Part shown: one piece after another, positions 1 through 9,862 of the stretch
How positions within the stretch are numbered: position 1 is the stretch's first letter
Layout: each line of letters starts with the position of its first letter
Assembly (NCBI RefSeq): GCF_013184775.1
Contig: NZ_JAATVV010000005.1
Span: 310,001 to 374,000 of the forward strand
Source of the DNA: Martelella sp. HB161492
GTDB taxonomy: Bacteria > Pseudomonadota > Alphaproteobacteria > Rhizobiales > Rhizobiaceae
Direction: 5' to 3'
Length of the DNA: 64,000 nucleotides
The notes under the pieces: generated by a model
Told to the model about the DNA's origin: nothing
Database searches by the model: none
Seen by the model: only the letters and a program-made list of their open reading frames with translations
Made by a program: the position numbers and the translations under genes

Positions 1-299
1 TGGCAAGGCTGATGAGCGGATCATCGTTCATTGCTACGTTTGGTCAAGGTCAGGCACCTTCTGCTGTTCATCCGATGCCTCGTCAAGGAGCGGCTGGTGA
101 GGGCGCTAGCCGCGTTACGCCGACGCACGCGCATCAATTTTCTTTTGACAGTCAGAGGGTATCTGAGGCGGCATAGTTTTTTAGCTGTCGCCGAACCGCT
201 CTGGCACTCCGGATGTCAACGAAGTAGGAAAAATCGACCATTTGGCGGCGCTACAATTTTCTGGCGGTTGCAGCGGGATGCTGTGGGCGCAGCTTTGGA
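1..299. other. No recognisable gene
   Basis: I see no credible coding region here. Short open frames exist on both strands but none has a convincing ribosome binding site or a recognisable product. The stretch lies directly upstream of a broken pntB fragment and may be more decayed DNA of the same event. A minus-strand frame around 150-250 reads a short plausible protein-like string but is interrupted by stops. Confidence 0.4.
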
Positions 300-693
300 C
301 GAGCCTGTAGTAGCCGCCGCTCATCTCAAGAATGTTGATGTCAAATTCGCGATCCATCCGGCAGCTGGACGTCTGCCCGGTCATATCAATGTGCACTGGC
401 TGAAGCTTGTCTGCTCACGACCTCATTTTTGACATGTATGAGATCGACCCTGACGACGCCGATACCGACGTTGCTCTGACGGCTCGTACCGACACATCCT
501 CGCCGATCTGCGGAATGCCTATTCTGACTGCAGATCAGACCATCGGGTTTAGGTCCTCAAACGTGGTCATGGTGAGGGATATTCCGGCGTGGAGAACCGG
601 TTGTTCTACGGGGGAAATTGCAACACGGTCTACGGTGACGCGCAGGCTGTGCTGAGCCAGATGGTCCAGTCACTGAACGATATCGGTGCCTGA
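300..693 (+). pseudogene. pntB: Decayed 3' fragment of NAD(P) transhydrogenase subunit beta
   Basis: The C-terminal NADP-binding domain of PntB (the membrane proton-translocating transhydrogenase beta subunit) can be followed only by switching frames. Around 331-385 one frame reads VDVKFAIHPAAGRLPGHINV, the PntB 'VKFAIHPVAGRMPGHMNV' motif. At about 390 another frame gives LAEA. From about 411 a third gives DLIFDMYEIDPDDADTDV and later SSPICGMPIL. From about 553 the first frame resumes with LKRGHGEGYSGVENRLFY and NTVYGDAQAVL, ending at TGA 691-693. A stop lies at 550-552 and about ten residues (the 'IGANDTVNPAA' region) are deleted. The order of motifs matches the family exactly, so identity is good. 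The frameshifts and missing N-terminal two thirds make it non-functional. The first base is approximate. Confidence 0.8.
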
Positions 694-736
694 AGCCATT
701 CTGAGAGAGGCGATCTATATCGCAGAAGGAAGAAAA

Positions 737-2997
<2,261 letters not shown>

Positions 2998-3047
2998 GGC
3001 TGAAACAGCACTTGCGCTCGCGAGCGGGGACGCAAAAGTGTTCTCGC

Positions 3048-3079
3048 TGCGCTGGCGCTTCAACCGAAGCGCCAGCGCA
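3048..3079 (+). terminator. Perfect 13-bp stem-loop, probable terminator
   Basis: TGCGCTGGCGCTT at 3048-3060 pairs perfectly with AAGCGCCAGCGCA at 3067-3079 around a 6-base loop. It is followed within a few bases by CATTTTT. It sits 50 bp after the stop of the butanediol-type dehydrogenase, as expected for its rho-independent terminator. It might alternatively be a repeat end associated with the transposase remnant next door. Confidence 0.6.
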
Positions 3080-3129
3080 AGTCATTTTTCGCGAGAGATA
3101 AGCGATCCATTTCAAGGGCCGCTTCTTGA

Positions 3130-3313
3130 ATGGCCGAACCACGAACTGAATAGGCTGAAGTGGCTCGGGAAAGCTGCGCTTGTATTTGGCGATCAGCGCC
3201 GGCTCGAAGGTGCCGTTGCGGTCACGAAGAATGTCGAGAACCACCTTGCCGAACAGATCGCCGGGCGAACGCTCTTGCATCGAGCGGTCCAAAAGATCTT
3301 TGTCGATGCTCAT
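3130..3313 (-). pseudogene. IS256-family transposase remnant with internal deletion
   Basis: Read on the minus strand, the N-terminus MSIDKDLLDRSMQERSPGDL matches the start of IS256-type (mutator) transposases. After LFGK it jumps directly to VVLDILRDRNGTFEPALIAK, which in intact transposases lies some 45 residues further on ('TLDIPRDRAGTFDPQLIAKYQRRFP'). After about residue 50 similarity stops. The rest of the roughly 400-residue protein, the DDE catalytic residues and both terminal repeats are absent. It is a dead fragment. The in-frame deletion looks like a recombination scar. Confidence 0.75.
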
Positions 3314-3441
3314 ACGTGGATCTCCTGCAAAGAGCAGTTACCACGCCGGAGCACAAAATTCAGGATAGTCCCGAAGCTCTCGGCGTGTGTCCAGATTCAA
3401 GAACGCCTCATAAAGGTTTTTCCAGCCATTCTATCGCATGC

Positions 3442-3457
3442 CCCCCCATATGGGGGG
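3442..3457. repeat. 16-bp palindrome upstream of the lipoprotein gene
   Basis: Six C, ATAT, six G form a perfect 16-bp self-complementary sequence about 100 bp before the lipoprotein start at 3559. Nothing else in the 3314-3558 gap reads as a gene. It could be an operator for the exporter operon or a chance structure; no regulator for it is visible nearby. Confidence 0.4.
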
Positions 3458-3558
3458 AGCAGACATTGAGAAACCTCTCTAACATCAAGTCCAGAATGCG
3501 AGCCCAAAGAGCTTTTAGCGCCTGCATTTATTTCAGATTGATTTTCGAGGGGACCTTG

Positions 3559-3972
3559 ATGTCGAAAACCAAAACTCTCGCGCCGCTTGTGGCGCTGCTT
3601 TTCCTGGCCGGCTGTTCCGGCAGCGGTTCTGATCTTTTCGGTTCGTCCGATTCGTCCGACTCATCCAGTTCGTCGAGCTCTTCATCAAGCTCCTCGTCGG
3701 GTTCCTCTTCCAGTTCCTCATCTTCAAGTTCTTCGTCGGGAACGGTGAAATCCTCGACGCTGAAATGCCCGAGTTCCTGCACAACCTCGAACTCGAATGT
3801 GAATATCCAGGTCGCCGCCGAATGCGACACGGCCCGGTCCTATTATTCGGAATACAAATCTGCCGTAGCCTCGGGGTCGTCTCAGTCATCGACCTATTGG
3901 AGCTATTTCTCCCAAGCGGCAGATCTGGCCAACGAGATGTATTCCGCATACGGCTGCGCGGCCGATTACTGA
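3559..3972 (+). CDS. Small lipoprotein with poly-serine linker and four-cysteine C-terminal domain
   Basis: A 137-residue protein of unknown function. It begins with a lipoprotein signal peptide (about 20 residues) ending in the lipobox LAGC, so it should be lipidated and membrane-anchored in the periplasm. Residues from about 21 to 60 are almost all Ser with a few Asp and Gly. Mixed Ser codons (TCG, TCC, AGC, TCA, TCT) show this is selected, not simple repeat slippage. The C-terminal 70 residues carry four Cys (CPSSC, an AEC and a YGC), which could form two disulfides, and are rich in Tyr/Ser. GAGG at 3547-3550 supports the start. It lies 60 bp before the ABC exporter genes in the same direction, so it may be a partner or substrate of that exporter; this is inference. 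Confidence 0.75.
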   Translation: MSKTKTLAPLVALLFLAGCSGSGSDLFGSSDSSDSSSSSSSSSSSSSGSSSSSSSSSSSSGTVKSSTLKCPSSCTTSNSNVNIQVAAECDTARSYYSEYKSAVASGSSQSSTYWSYFSQAADLANEMYSAYGCAADY

Positions 3973-4032
3973 GCGAAGAGCCAATGCATGCGGGCTTGTT
4001 TGAGGTCCGCCTGCATTCCGGGCGGAGTGCAT

Positions 4033-4716
4033 ATGTCTCAGTTGCTGCTGGACGTGCGGGCCGTTGGCAAAACGGTGCGTTCGTCTTCACAGGCCATAGA
4101 AATTCTGAAGGGTGTTGACCTGTCGCTTCGACCGGGTGAGCGCCTTTGCGTGATCGGTGCGTCCGGTTCGGGCAAGTCGTCACTGCTTGAGATCCTCGGA
4201 ACCCTGTCGACGCCTGATACCGGTCAGGTCCTGCTGACGGGACAGGATGTCATGTCCATTGATGACCGCGCCCGCACGCAGCTGCGGCGGGAAACCATCG
4301 GTTTCGTGTTTCAGGGCTTCAATCTCATCGAACATATCAGCGCAGTGGAGAATGTCGCATTGCCGCTGCGCTATATCGGGCTTGGACGAAGGGATGCTCT
4401 GCATCGGGCGGCAGATGCGCTTGAGCGTGTCGGTCTCACCCATCGGCTGCGGGTTCGTGCGAGCCGCCTCTCCGGCGGCGAAAAGCAGCGCGTTGCCATT
4501 GCAAGGGCTCTGGTTACGAAACCGCGTCTGATTCTGTCGGATGAACCGACCGGCAATCTCGATGAGGAGACGGGGCGCCTTGTCCTCGATCTGCTGATGG
4601 AGAACGTCGGCGAGGGCTGCGGTCTGGTCATGGTCACGCATAATCTCGATCATGCCCGCCATTTTGATACCGTGCTCAGGATAGCGGGAGGCAGGTGCCA
4701 TGCCGCCGGGCTTTGA
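4033..4716 (+). CDS. ABC transporter ATP-binding protein, MacB/LolD-like
   Basis: A 227-residue cytoplasmic ATPase of the MacB/LolD/YknY group. It has Walker A (GASGSGKSS), a Q-loop ([11 protein letters not shown]), the signature [15 protein letters not shown], Walker B ([13 protein letters not shown]) and the H-loop ([10 protein letters not shown]). The [18 protein letters not shown] stretch is typical of this family. It overlaps the permease gene by 17 bp, so the two are translationally coupled. The start at 4033 follows GGCGGAG; the in-frame ATG at 3988 would add 15 residues without homology. In MacB proper the ATPase and permease are fused; here they are separate polypeptides. Confidence 0.88.
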   Translation: MSQLLLDVRAVGKTVRSSSQAIEILKGVDLSLRPGERLCVIGASGSGKSSLLEILGTLSTPDTGQVLLTGQDVMSIDDRARTQLRRETIGFVFQGFNLIEHISAVENVALPLRYIGLGRRDALHRAADALERVGLTHRLRVRASRLSGGEKQRVAIARALVTKPRLILSDEPTGNLDEETGRLVLDLLMENVGEGCGLVMVTHNLDHARHFDTVLRIAGGRCHAAGL

Positions 4717-5896
4717 AGCCGTTTTGGGCCGGCTTCGCGCCTTCGGCCTGCCGCGTTTGGTTTTCGCCGTTATCACACTGTCGATGGCGCTGAGCGGTAC
4801 GATTGCCAATTACACCCTGTCAGGCAATGCATTGCGGCATTTCGATCTGCTGCTCGAGCTGGATAATGCAGACACTTTCATCGTCAATGGCGCCGCAGAC
4901 GAGGTTGCAGACATCACCGATGGCCGCCTTGATGCGCTGGCACTTGCGGCACGCGGTCCAGAGCTTATCCAGCCATTGCTGCGGCCGGGTTTCAGCGTCA
5001 TTCCCTTCCGCTCTTTCGCCGTTTCCATTGGCGAAGGCGGGGGAACCCAGATTGCCAAAGTCTATTCTGTCGGCGAAGGCTTTGCCGCGCGGGCGGGGCT
5101 GTCGCTGAAAACGGCAGCGCAGTCAGACGACTGGCAAACCCGGCAGGATCACTGTCTGGTCGGATCACGGCTTGCAGGGCGGCTCGGTCTCGATGGGACC
5201 TCCTCCGGGCTCTGGATCAATGGTCGCTATTGCCGGATTGCGGGCGCGTTCGAGGCGCCGGTCAGGCCACCATTTGCCGATATTGCCGATTCGGTCCTGA
5301 TCCCGCTGCAGGAAACATCCTTCGAGGAAGCCTATACCAGCGGCTTTAGCTTTCTCATATCAGGGCCGGCGGCAGGCCTTGACGAGACCAGGCTCAAAGC
5401 ATTGCTCTCGCTGATCTTCGATGTCTCAAGGCTGACGATCTGGTCGGCGCAGCCGATCGTCGACCAGGCGCGCGGGCTGAAGGTCGTCGCATCCTCGATT
5501 TCGGTCGGCCTGAGCGCCATTATCCTGATGATCGGCGCGGTATCGATTGCCTCGCTGATGTCCTTTTCGGTGACCGAGCGCCGCCGTGAGATCGCCATCC
5601 GTCGTACGCTCGGCGCCACGCGCCTGCGTATCGTCGTTGAGATCGTCGAGGAAACGATACTGATCGCTTCCCTTGCGCTTGTGGTCGGCATCGCTGGCGG
5701 CATTGTGCTGGCGCATGTGCTCGAGCAGCCGCTCAGCCGGCTCATTATGGTCGGAAGTGACGGTGACAGGGATCGGAATGTCATGGCCATCGTCAAGGCT
5801 GTGCTGGGCTTTCTGCTGGTCTCACTGGCGGCAGGCATTGTCCCGGCGCTGAATGCGGCGCGAACAGATCCTGCGACCGTGTTGCGGGAGAGCTGA
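4700..5896 (+). CDS. ABC transporter permease, FtsX/MacB-like
   Basis: A 398-residue inner-membrane permease with the MacB/FtsX layout. One transmembrane helix lies near residues 15-35, followed by a periplasmic domain of about 220 residues. Three more helices lie near 255-285, 310-340 and 355-385. The TERRREIAIRRTLGATR segment between helices 2 and 3 is the conserved FtsX coupling region. It pairs with the preceding ATPase and with the adaptor and outer-membrane protein downstream to form a MacAB-TolC-like mechanotransmission exporter. The substrate is unknown. The downstream gene starts 10 bp after its stop. Confidence 0.87.
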   Translation: MPPGFEAVLGRLRAFGLPRLVFAVITLSMALSGTIANYTLSGNALRHFDLLLELDNADTFIVNGAADEVADITDGRLDALALAARGPELIQPLLRPGFSVIPFRSFAVSIGEGGGTQIAKVYSVGEGFAARAGLSLKTAAQSDDWQTRQDHCLVGSRLAGRLGLDGTSSGLWINGRYCRIAGAFEAPVRPPFADIADSVLIPLQETSFEEAYTSGFSFLISGPAAGLDETRLKALLSLIFDVSRLTIWSAQPIVDQARGLKVVASSISVGLSAIILMIGAVSIASLMSFSVTERRREIAIRRTLGATRLRIVVEIVEETILIASLALVVGIAGGIVLAHVLEQPLSRLIMVGSDGDRDRNVMAIVKAVLGFLLVSLAAGIVPALNAARTDPATVLRES

Positions 5897-5906
5897 GGAG
5901 ATGTCG

Positions 5907-7118
5907 ATGCGTCGGATTGTTCTTGCTGTTACCGCGCTTTGCGGTCTTGGCGGCGGCGTCTGGTTTGCGTTTGCAGACGGCGCGGCCGTTCTGCGTGGAA
6001 AGGCCGTTGCCAACACGCCGCCGCGCCAGGTGTTCGATGTCACAACGCACCTGTTTGCCGAAACGATCATTCGGCGCTGCCATATCGACTACGGTGCGCC
6101 GGCGGCCCTTTCCGCGCCGGTTGATGGCAGTCTGTCAGCCGATGTCAGCGACGGTGCATTTGTGCCGGCAGGCACAGTGATTGCCAGCTATGACCGGGAC
6201 AAGCTGCAAAGCGATGAAAAGCTCGCCCGGCTGGATCTCGGCAACCTGAAAGCGCAGCTGGCGTTCAAGACCGGGCCTGCCCTGACGGAAAAGGAGGCGA
6301 TCCGCCAACTGGAATGGCAGGACGCGGATGAAACACTCAAGCGGCAGGAAACGCTGCTTTCAGAGATTGCCGATCTCGAGAGAAAGGGCAAGATTGCGCC
6401 CAGCAGGGTTGAAGAGGCGCAACTGAAACGGGATGCCGCCGCCAAGGCGCTGACGCGGCTTCGTCACCAGCAAAGCTTCGACCGGGCGCAGGAAAAGCTC
6501 GATATTGACGCGCTGCATTACAATATCGCCCGTTCCGAACAGGCGCTTGCGGAGATCGACAAACGTCTTGAGGCTATGGTTCTGCGTGCGCCGGACGCCG
6601 GCCGGGTGGTATTTGCCGACCCGCATTTCGGCGCCGCTGAGGCCGCGCAGGTCAGGGCCGGGGCGAAAATCGCCGATCTCGTGCAGCCGGATCTGCTGGG
6701 GGCGACGGTGCGGATCGATGATGCCGACATGGCCGTCGTCGAGAATGCCGACGTCACGGTGCTGTTTGCTGCAGACCAGGCTGCGAGAAAAGCGAAAATC
6801 GCCACCACCCGTCTGGTAAACGACACGCTGGAACAAAGGCGTGGTCGCTATGCCTATGATGTGGATATCGTCTTTGCTGCAGAACATGGTGCGGATCTTC
6901 TCCACAGCCAGGCTGTCTGCCGGTTCTCAAAACCTTTGGGCGGTCCGGAACCCGCCATTCCGGCCGATGCCCTCCGGTTTGAGGCGGGCAAGGCTTACGT
7001 GCAGCGGCTGGATGCGGGTGGCCAGACGCTGGTTCATGTCGTTCCCGGCGAAGTCGACGGCCAGTTTGTCCGCATTCTTTCAGGCCTGAAGCCCGGTGAG
7101 CGCGTCCTTGAGCAATAG
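5907..7118 (+). CDS. Periplasmic adaptor (HlyD/MacA-like membrane fusion protein)
   Basis: A 403-residue adaptor linking the ABC permease to the outer-membrane channel. An N-terminal hydrophobic segment (residues 3-22) serves as anchor or signal. It is followed by a biotinyl-lipoyl half-motif (SAPVDGSLSADVSDGAFVPA), a long alpha-helical hairpin (about 100-220), the second lipoyl half (LRAPDAGRVVFAD) and beta-barrel and C-terminal domains ending LSGLKPGERVLEQ. The family contact the permease periplasmic domain and TolC. GAGGAG at 5895-5900 gives ideal spacing to the ATG at 5907; an ATG at 5901 directly abuts it. One operon with its neighbours. Confidence 0.85.
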   Translation: MRRIVLAVTALCGLGGGVWFAFADGAAVLRGKAVANTPPRQVFDVTTHLFAETIIRRCHIDYGAPAALSAPVDGSLSADVSDGAFVPAGTVIASYDRDKLQSDEKLARLDLGNLKAQLAFKTGPALTEKEAIRQLEWQDADETLKRQETLLSEIADLERKGKIAPSRVEEAQLKRDAAAKALTRLRHQQSFDRAQEKLDIDALHYNIARSEQALAEIDKRLEAMVLRAPDAGRVVFADPHFGAAEAAQVRAGAKIADLVQPDLLGATVRIDDADMAVVENADVTVLFAADQAARKAKIATTRLVNDTLEQRRGRYAYDVDIVFAAEHGADLLHSQAVCRFSKPLGGPEPAIPADALRFEAGKAYVQRLDAGGQTLVHVVPGEVDGQFVRILSGLKPGERVLEQ

Positions 7119-7140
7119 CAAAGGTCACAGCATAGGCCGC

Positions 7141-8454
7141 ATGCGGCTGGGTCAGGCCGGGCAGAGGGTGGTAGCGCTTCTGGCCGCCGTATCGCTTGTC
7201 GCCTGCGCGTCACCGGCGCTGAAAAGCACGCGCGTGGATATTGAGGTTCTGCAGCAGACGATTTCTGACGCACCGGCGCAAGTGCCGGCCAGCGATGTCG
7301 GTCCGGTCCTGCTGGTCGATACGGCGCGTATTCGTGGTCAGGATATCCTCAAGGCGCGCATCGCCAAGGCCGGAGCAGAACTGGCGCTGGACGCGCGCAA
7401 GTCCCAGCGTTATCCGCGCATCTCGGCCGAAGCTCGCAGTTTCGTGACCTATGATCGCAGTGGCGGTCTGACGACGAGCAATAATGTAATCCTCGGGGTC
7501 GATTGGGATATCGCCTACACATTGCTCGGTCTCGACAAGCACGCGGTGGAAATTGCGGAGAAGCTGATCCCGGTTCAATACGAGCTGACCCGGCGCAAGG
7601 CGCTTCTGACGCTGCTGCAGGCCTATGCCGCGCTGAGCGAGATGGAGCTTTCCCGGCAGAAGGCGGGCCTCGAGGCTGATGCCCTGGCCTGTAAGGCTGA
7701 GGCGCTGAAGGCGGAAAGCGCGCTGGGCAATGTTTCTTCTGCCGAACTGTCAGACCTCTCAGTCCAGCTTTCGGCCGCCAGAAGCGAGGCAAGTGCCATC
7801 GCGGCTGCAATGGAAATCCAGGAGGATAAGGTTCTGGCACTCGCAGGGCTCGAAGGGCGCGGCGACACGATTGATGCCGGAAAACCGGTCTACCCGGCGC
7901 TGAACTTTCTGCCTGATCCTGCAACGGATGACGGCCAGATGTGTTTTTCTGCCTCTGGCAACAGCCAGCTGGAGGATCTGCTGGTGGAGGCGGCCGTGGC
8001 GCAGCTCGATCTCGCCAAGAAATCGCGCTACACCAAGCTGACGGCGGCCTTGCCGAGTTTTATGAGCCAGACCGGCGGTCTGAGCTTCCAGTTTCTGGTC
8101 GGCTATGTGCTGCCGATCATTGATCAGGGTGACAGCATCAGGCTGACCGAAAAGGCCCGGCTGGAGCTTCTGCGGACTATCCTGGCCGCCAAGGAAAACC
8201 GCCAGACCTTCCTTGGGACCTATCAGGATACCCGCCTCAAGATCGCATCGCTTAAGCGTGATCTTGCCGCGGCGGAACCGCGGGTGAGTGCCGCCGCAGC
8301 GGCACTTGAGAGCCTTCCAGAGGCCAGCCGCTGCGGCGGCAAGGTCGCCCTGGAAGAAGCAAAGCTCGCGCGCGCCAGGGCCGCCTTTGCAATGAGCATG
8401 GCCAGGGCGGCGGCGAAATTGCTCTGTGCCCCGCTTCAGGCCGATCCACCCTGA
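7141..8454 (+). CDS. TolC-like outer-membrane efflux lipoprotein
   Basis: A protein of about 437 residues of the outer-membrane efflux (OEP) type. The N-terminus is a lipoprotein signal ending SLVAC, so the mature protein would be lipidated. The body is long, Ala/Leu/Glu-rich and predicted helical (for example KALLTLLQAYAALSEMELSR and repeated AARSEASAIAAAMEIQEDK), as in the TolC coiled-coil tunnel, with an internal duplication-like layout. It completes the tripartite exporter begun at 4033. A GTG at 7096 would overlap the adaptor by 23 bp and add 15 residues before the signal peptide; I prefer the ATG at 7141 because the signal peptide then has normal length, although its ribosome site is weak. 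Confidence 0.75.
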   Translation: MRLGQAGQRVVALLAAVSLVACASPALKSTRVDIEVLQQTISDAPAQVPASDVGPVLLVDTARIRGQDILKARIAKAGAELALDARKSQRYPRISAEARSFVTYDRSGGLTTSNNVILGVDWDIAYTLLGLDKHAVEIAEKLIPVQYELTRRKALLTLLQAYAALSEMELSRQKAGLEADALACKAEALKAESALGNVSSAELSDLSVQLSAARSEASAIAAAMEIQEDKVLALAGLEGRGDTIDAGKPVYPALNFLPDPATDDGQMCFSASGNSQLEDLLVEAAVAQLDLAKKSRYTKLTAALPSFMSQTGGLSFQFLVGYVLPIIDQGDSIRLTEKARLELLRTILAAKENRQTFLGTYQDTRLKIASLKRDLAAAEPRVSAAAAALESLPEASRCGGKVALEEAKLARARAAFAMSMARAAAKLLCAPLQADPP

Positions 8455-8496
8455 AGGTGCCGGCAGCGCGGTGCGCGACCGGCATAGCGGTTGCGA

Positions 8497-9708
8497 TCAG
8501 GCGGCAACAGCCCCTTCGAGCCCGGTGGAGCCATAAAGCCAGGCGATGATATCGTACCAGTCAGTGGGTGATTTCGAACGCATTACAGCATTGCGAAGGC
8601 TCGCATGGGCGCCAGCCGGGTGGTAGACATGCTGGCCGATCTCGCGTGATTGCAGCTGAACCCGCGCTGTGCGCAGATACCGCAGATCCTGATACCGCTT
8701 CAGCGCCAGATCCTGGTCATCGCCTTCCTCGCCAAGCACATGCGCCATGGCGACGGCATCTTCCATTGCCATGCAGGCCCCTTGCGCGAAATACTGCATC
8801 ATCGGATGGGCTGCATCGCCGAGCAGGACGACGCGGCCATCGACCCAGTTGTCGACCGGATCGCGATCACATAGGACCCAGCGTTTCCAGTCCTGACCGC
8901 GCTCGATGATCTGGCGGGCAACCGGCGCCACATGTTCGAAGCCCTTTCGCACCTCTTCATGGCTGACCGGTACGCCGGCCTCCGGTGAAGGGGCGTGATT
9001 GTGATAGGTGACGACAAGATTGAACAGCTTCCAGCCGCGCAAGGGATAATGCACGATATGACATTTCGGCCCGGCCCATAGCGTGGCGGCATTCCAGCGC
9101 AAATCCTCCGGCATGTCCTCGGTCGGGATCACCGATCGATAGGTCGTATGGCCGGAGACGCGCGGCGCGCCGTCTCCGACGACCTTCTTGCGGACATTCG
9201 ACCAGAGCCCGTCCGCGCCGATCAGCAGAGACCCGCTCAGCCGTTCGCCATCCTTTAGGATCGCAGTGACCGAACTGCCATCCTGTTCGTAGTCGACGAC
9301 TTCGGCATTGGTGCGCAACGTGACCAGCGGATGATCTTCGCAGGCCTTCAGGAACACGCCATGCAGATCGCCGCGATGGATGACCGCATAGGGGTTTTTG
9401 AACCGGGTGCGAAAGGCATCATCAAGCGGAATGCGGGTGATCTCGGTTCCGTCGATGGCATCCATCAGCCGAAGATTGTCGATATAGACGGCAATTGCCC
9501 GCGCCGCATCGCCAACGCCGAGATAATCAAACGCGTGAAAGGCGTTGGGGCCAAGCTGGATGCCTGCGCCAATCTCGCCGAGTTTCGGTGCGCGCTCGAG
9601 CACCAGCGATTTCAGTCCCTTATTGGCAAGGCCGATGGCCGCGGCCAGGCCACCGATCCCCCCGCCAGCGATCAGGATGGGGTGTGTTTCATTTGTAAAT
9701 TTCGACAT
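8497..9708 (-). CDS. 3-hydroxybenzoate 6-hydroxylase (FAD monooxygenase)
   Basis: A 403-residue class A flavin monooxygenase that hydroxylates 3-hydroxybenzoate (or a close salicylate-type substrate) to gentisate with NAD(P)H and O2. Visible marks are the FAD site IAGGGIGGLAAAIGLANKG near residue 13, the LLIGADGLWSNVR (DG) motif in the middle and the second FAD motif VLLGDAAHPMMQYFAQGACM. GGAGGAG precedes the ATG. It is the last gene of the gentisate operon on the minus strand and supplies the ring-cleavage substrate made by no other gene here. Salicylate 5-hydroxylation is usually done by a multicomponent enzyme, so 3-hydroxybenzoate is the better guess. Confidence 0.85.
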   Translation of the reverse strand: MSKFTNETHPILIAGGGIGGLAAAIGLANKGLKSLVLERAPKLGEIGAGIQLGPNAFHAFDYLGVGDAARAIAVYIDNLRLMDAIDGTEITRIPLDDAFRTRFKNPYAVIHRGDLHGVFLKACEDHPLVTLRTNAEVVDYEQDGSSVTAILKDGERLSGSLLIGADGLWSNVRKKVVGDGAPRVSGHTTYRSVIPTEDMPEDLRWNAATLWAGPKCHIVHYPLRGWKLFNLVVTYHNHAPSPEAGVPVSHEEVRKGFEHVAPVARQIIERGQDWKRWVLCDRDPVDNWVDGRVVLLGDAAHPMMQYFAQGACMAMEDAVAMAHVLGEEGDDQDLALKRYQDLRYLRTARVQLQSREIGQHVYHPAGAHASLRNAVMRSKSPTDWYDIIAWLYGSTGLEGAVAA

Positions 9709-9862
9709 GGCAAGTCTCCTCCGTTTGCCCGAAGCTCACGCTTCGCACTGTCACGATGATTTCGGTTTTAGGTTGCCGGCGGCCCGGATCGGGCCGTTTC
9801 GGTATTCCGGCTGTTGCTAAGTCTGGCGCTTGACAGTCGGAGCGCCGGTTTCCCCCATCCAT

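Noticed and set aside
31-432. 133-codon frame at the left edge as a gene
   Set aside because: Only its last third reads as PntB and it ends by a frameshift, so it is part of a pseudogene rather than an intact protein.
3620-3745. Ser tract as a simple tandem DNA repeat
   Set aside because: Ser codons are mixed with no fixed repeat unit, so it is protein-level selection rather than a microsatellite.
8458-8484. TGCCGG/CCGGCA hairpin between convergent genes as a terminator
   Set aside because: Stem of only six pairs with a 15-base loop and no U-tract; too weak to call.
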